Shown here: piece after piece, positions 5,533-6,904 of the stretch | Position numbering within the stretch: position 1 is the first letter of the stretch | Layout of the letters: the number at the start of each line of letters is the position of its first letter | Assembly: GCA_964411065.1 (NCBI GenBank) | Contig: CAYPJO010000085.1 | Location: 1 to 6,904 of the forward strand | From: DYHD01 sp964411065 | Lineage (GTDB): Bacteria; Nitrospirota; Thermodesulfovibrionia; Thermodesulfovibrionales; Dissulfurispiraceae | DNA: 6,904 nt | Direction of reading: 5' to 3' | The notes under the pieces: model-generated | Databases searched by the model: none | What the model was told of the DNA's origin: nothing | What the model saw: only the letters and a program-made list of their open reading frames with translations | Position numbers and translations under genes: made by a program

Positions 5533-6783
5533 TTAATTATTAACTGCCGATTTTGCTATTTGTGGCTGTAAAGTAGCTAGCCTTACAGTTAAATCTCCCA
5601 TTACATTGGTGTAACTACCGAGCTCATTGTCATACCAGCCATGAACCACAACCTGACTAATGGGAATCTTTACTCCCTGATCAGTAAAGAGGGAGGAGTT
5701 AAGAACATAGGTATCATTGCCTTCTATTATAGCAGCAGGTCCGAGCTTGCCGATTATGTCGGTAGAGACATTCTGTTCTTCTGTGTAAGCAAGATAACCA
5801 TCCTTATCCTTCAAAGATGCATCAATGTATATTTTATTAATCATCTCTTTGCTAATAGGCTCACTATGATTACCAATGGTAAGAACGAGGACGATTAAAG
5901 AACCTGTAGTCACAGGGATGCGAATAGACTCTGCTATGAAGGGAACTTTTTTCAATTCAGGCATTATAAGATAAAGAGTCTTTGAGACACCTGTGGAAGT
6001 AATAATAATATTATTGAAAACGCTTCTATTTTTCCTTAGGTCTGTTGCTCCATCCTTAGGAAGCCTATCAAGAATCTCTTGGGAGCTGGTTACAGCATGT
6101 ACTGTACTCATAGTTATGCCTAAGAACTTTTCGGTTCCAAAATAGTTTACAAGGGGCTTCAACATATGGGATAAACAAGTAGTGGTACAAGAGGCTGCTG
6201 ATATAATTTTATGTTTCTCATGGTCATATTCATTTTCATTTATACCCATTACAATAGTGACAGAATCATCTGGCCAAGGAGCATTCTTATCTTTGATTTT
6301 AAAAGGAGCCGTAACTATCACTTTTTTTACAGTACCTCTCAAATGCCCTCTCACAGAACCGCTCTTAGCATCTTCAGGGATGGTGGGGTCAAGAAATTTA
6401 CCGGTTGCGTCTACAACATATTCTACTCCATAATCACTCCATTTAATTTCTGCAGGATTTCGAGATTCTTTAAGAATCGTTACTGAAACACCGTCAATTA
6501 TAATGGTATTGGTTTTTTCATTAATTTCATCTACAATGTTTTTTGCTTTGTAACCATATAGGTAATGAGAAAGAGAACCATAGGTAGAGTCTTTGAGTAT
6601 ATAGTCAGCAATGTCTTTTAGTTTGGTCCCGGCATTTCTACCGATATTAACAATTATGTGGGAGAAAAAACGCCTGCTTATATGATTCCATAAAGTAAGC
6701 TTACCTATTCTACCAAGACCGTTTATACCAAGAATGGCTTTATTAGCCGATCCACTACCTTTCCAGCTGATATTGTGTTCCAT
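5533..6783 (-). CDS. gap: Divergent long-form glyceraldehyde-3-phosphate dehydrogenase
   Basis: It probably oxidises glyceraldehyde-3-phosphate with NAD(P) and phosphate in glycolysis, or runs in reverse in gluconeogenesis. The Rossmann domain begins with GINGLGRIGK (19-28). The catalytic cysteine is in SAASCTTTCL (C199), where most GAPDHs have SCTTNC. The base is H229 in MSTVHA. RIPVTTGS (288-295), GYLAYTEE (329-336) and HGWYDNELGSYT (381-392) mark the catalytic domain. At 416 residues it is about 80 longer than typical GAPDH. The extra residues are spread over a short N-terminal extension and several loops. The adenine-ribose site, normally IND, reads NIGRNAG (46-52), so the NAD-selective Asp is missing. 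The phosphate loop WRGGR is replaced by LRKNR (249-253). These features define a distinct GAPDH subgroup, and cofactor choice may differ. The start at 6783 has GGGGGG at 6789-6794, 5 bases away. No pgk or tpi lies beside it. Confidence 0.9.
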   Translation of the reverse strand: MEHNISWKGSGSANKAILGINGLGRIGKLTLWNHISRRFFSHIIVNIGRNAGTKLKDIADYILKDSTYGSLSHYLYGYKAKNIVDEINEKTNTIIIDGVSVTILKESRNPAEIKWSDYGVEYVVDATGKFLDPTIPEDAKSGSVRGHLRGTVKKVIVTAPFKIKDKNAPWPDDSVTIVMGINENEYDHEKHKIISAASCTTTCLSHMLKPLVNYFGTEKFLGITMSTVHAVTSSQEILDRLPKDGATDLRKNRSVFNNIIITSTGVSKTLYLIMPELKKVPFIAESIRIPVTTGSLIVLVLTIGNHSEPISKEMINKIYIDASLKDKDGYLAYTEEQNVSTDIIGKLGPAAIIEGNDTYVLNSSLFTDQGVKIPISQVVVHGWYDNELGSYTNVMGDLTVRLATLQPQIAKSAVNN

Positions 6784-6821
6784 TTTATCCCCCCTAATAA
6801 TTAATAGAAAGACTATATATA

Positions 6822-6841
6822 GAATTATATTGAATTATATT
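6822..6841. repeat. Tandem 10-base repeat GAATTATATT at the GAPDH promoter
   Basis: GAATTATATT occurs twice in tandem (6822-6831 and 6832-6841). On the minus strand each copy contains a TATAAT hexamer, so the GAPDH gene has two overlapping candidate -10 elements one helical turn apart. Confidence 0.5.
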
Positions 6842-6853
6842 ATGAAAATACAA
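6824..6853 (-). promoter_or_regulatory. Candidate sigma-70 promoter of the GAPDH gene
   Basis: On the minus strand TTGTAT (6853-6848) and TATAAT (6829-6824) are separated by 18 bases. The -10 is perfect and the -35 matches TTGACA weakly. A second TATAAT lies 10 bases upstream. The predicted leader is about 30-40 bases. Confidence 0.5.
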
Positions 6854-6874
6854 ACAGGAGTCTTAGAAGGTAGC

Positions 6875-6898
6875 GTAAAATCTTCTGTGTAAAATCTT
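6875..6898. repeat. Direct repeat GTAAAATCTT, 14-base period, upstream of the GAPDH promoter
   Basis: GTAAAATCTT occurs at 6875-6884 and 6889-6898, about 20 bases upstream of the candidate -35 element of the GAPDH gene. This is a plausible activator site. It may equally belong to a gene beyond the window edge. No known regulator motif is recognised. Confidence 0.4.
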
Positions 6899-6904
6899 GA
6901 AGGA

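Overview
The window is visibly AT-rich bacterial DNA with short intergenic gaps and strong AGGAGGT-type ribosome binding sites. A secreted 5'-nucleotidase with a signal peptide, a two-membrane-segment chemoreceptor and a sigma-28-type promoter point to a motile bacterium, probably with a periplasm. The mix of a bacteriohemerythrin, a four-helix-bundle chemoreceptor and an unusual long GAPDH fits anaerobic or microaerophilic lineages such as low-GC Nitrospirota (Thermodesulfovibrio-like) or deltaproteobacterial-type groups. This taxonomic guess is inference only.

Layout. The left third (27-2537, plus strand) is a probable operon of three genes: an exported 5'-nucleotidase/metallophosphoesterase, a 68-residue small protein that starts inside the nucleotidase stop codon (ATGA overlap), and a membrane-anchored HEIGH zinc-peptidase-like protein. 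A long compound hairpin (2623-2676) separates them from genes converging from the right. The middle (2720-5020, minus strand) is a chemotaxis unit: a sigma-28-like promoter, a bacteriohemerythrin gene, then a full-length methyl-accepting chemotaxis protein. The right part (5422-6853, minus strand) is a long, divergent glyceraldehyde-3-phosphate dehydrogenase with its own promoter-like sequence and hairpin terminator.

Two broken genes are the main surprises. The hemerythrin frame carries a single in-frame TAA at codon 78. The 57 codons beyond it continue the family sequence perfectly, and all seven diiron ligands survive across the two halves. In the stretch between hemerythrin and the GAPDH terminator there is a decayed piece of a histidine kinase (5150-5390). 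Its N-box region is still readable, but a single extra T breaks the frame just before the conserved ARDA.

How the genes may work together: the hemerythrin binds oxygen, and the chemoreceptor immediately downstream, probably on the same flagellar-regulon transcript, would signal to the CheA/CheW array. The nonsense codon would remove the oxygen-binding half of that pair and might also reduce chemoreceptor expression by polarity. I found no complete novel system; the most informative signals are the nearly intact hemerythrin pseudogene, its sigma-28 promoter and the kinase fossil.
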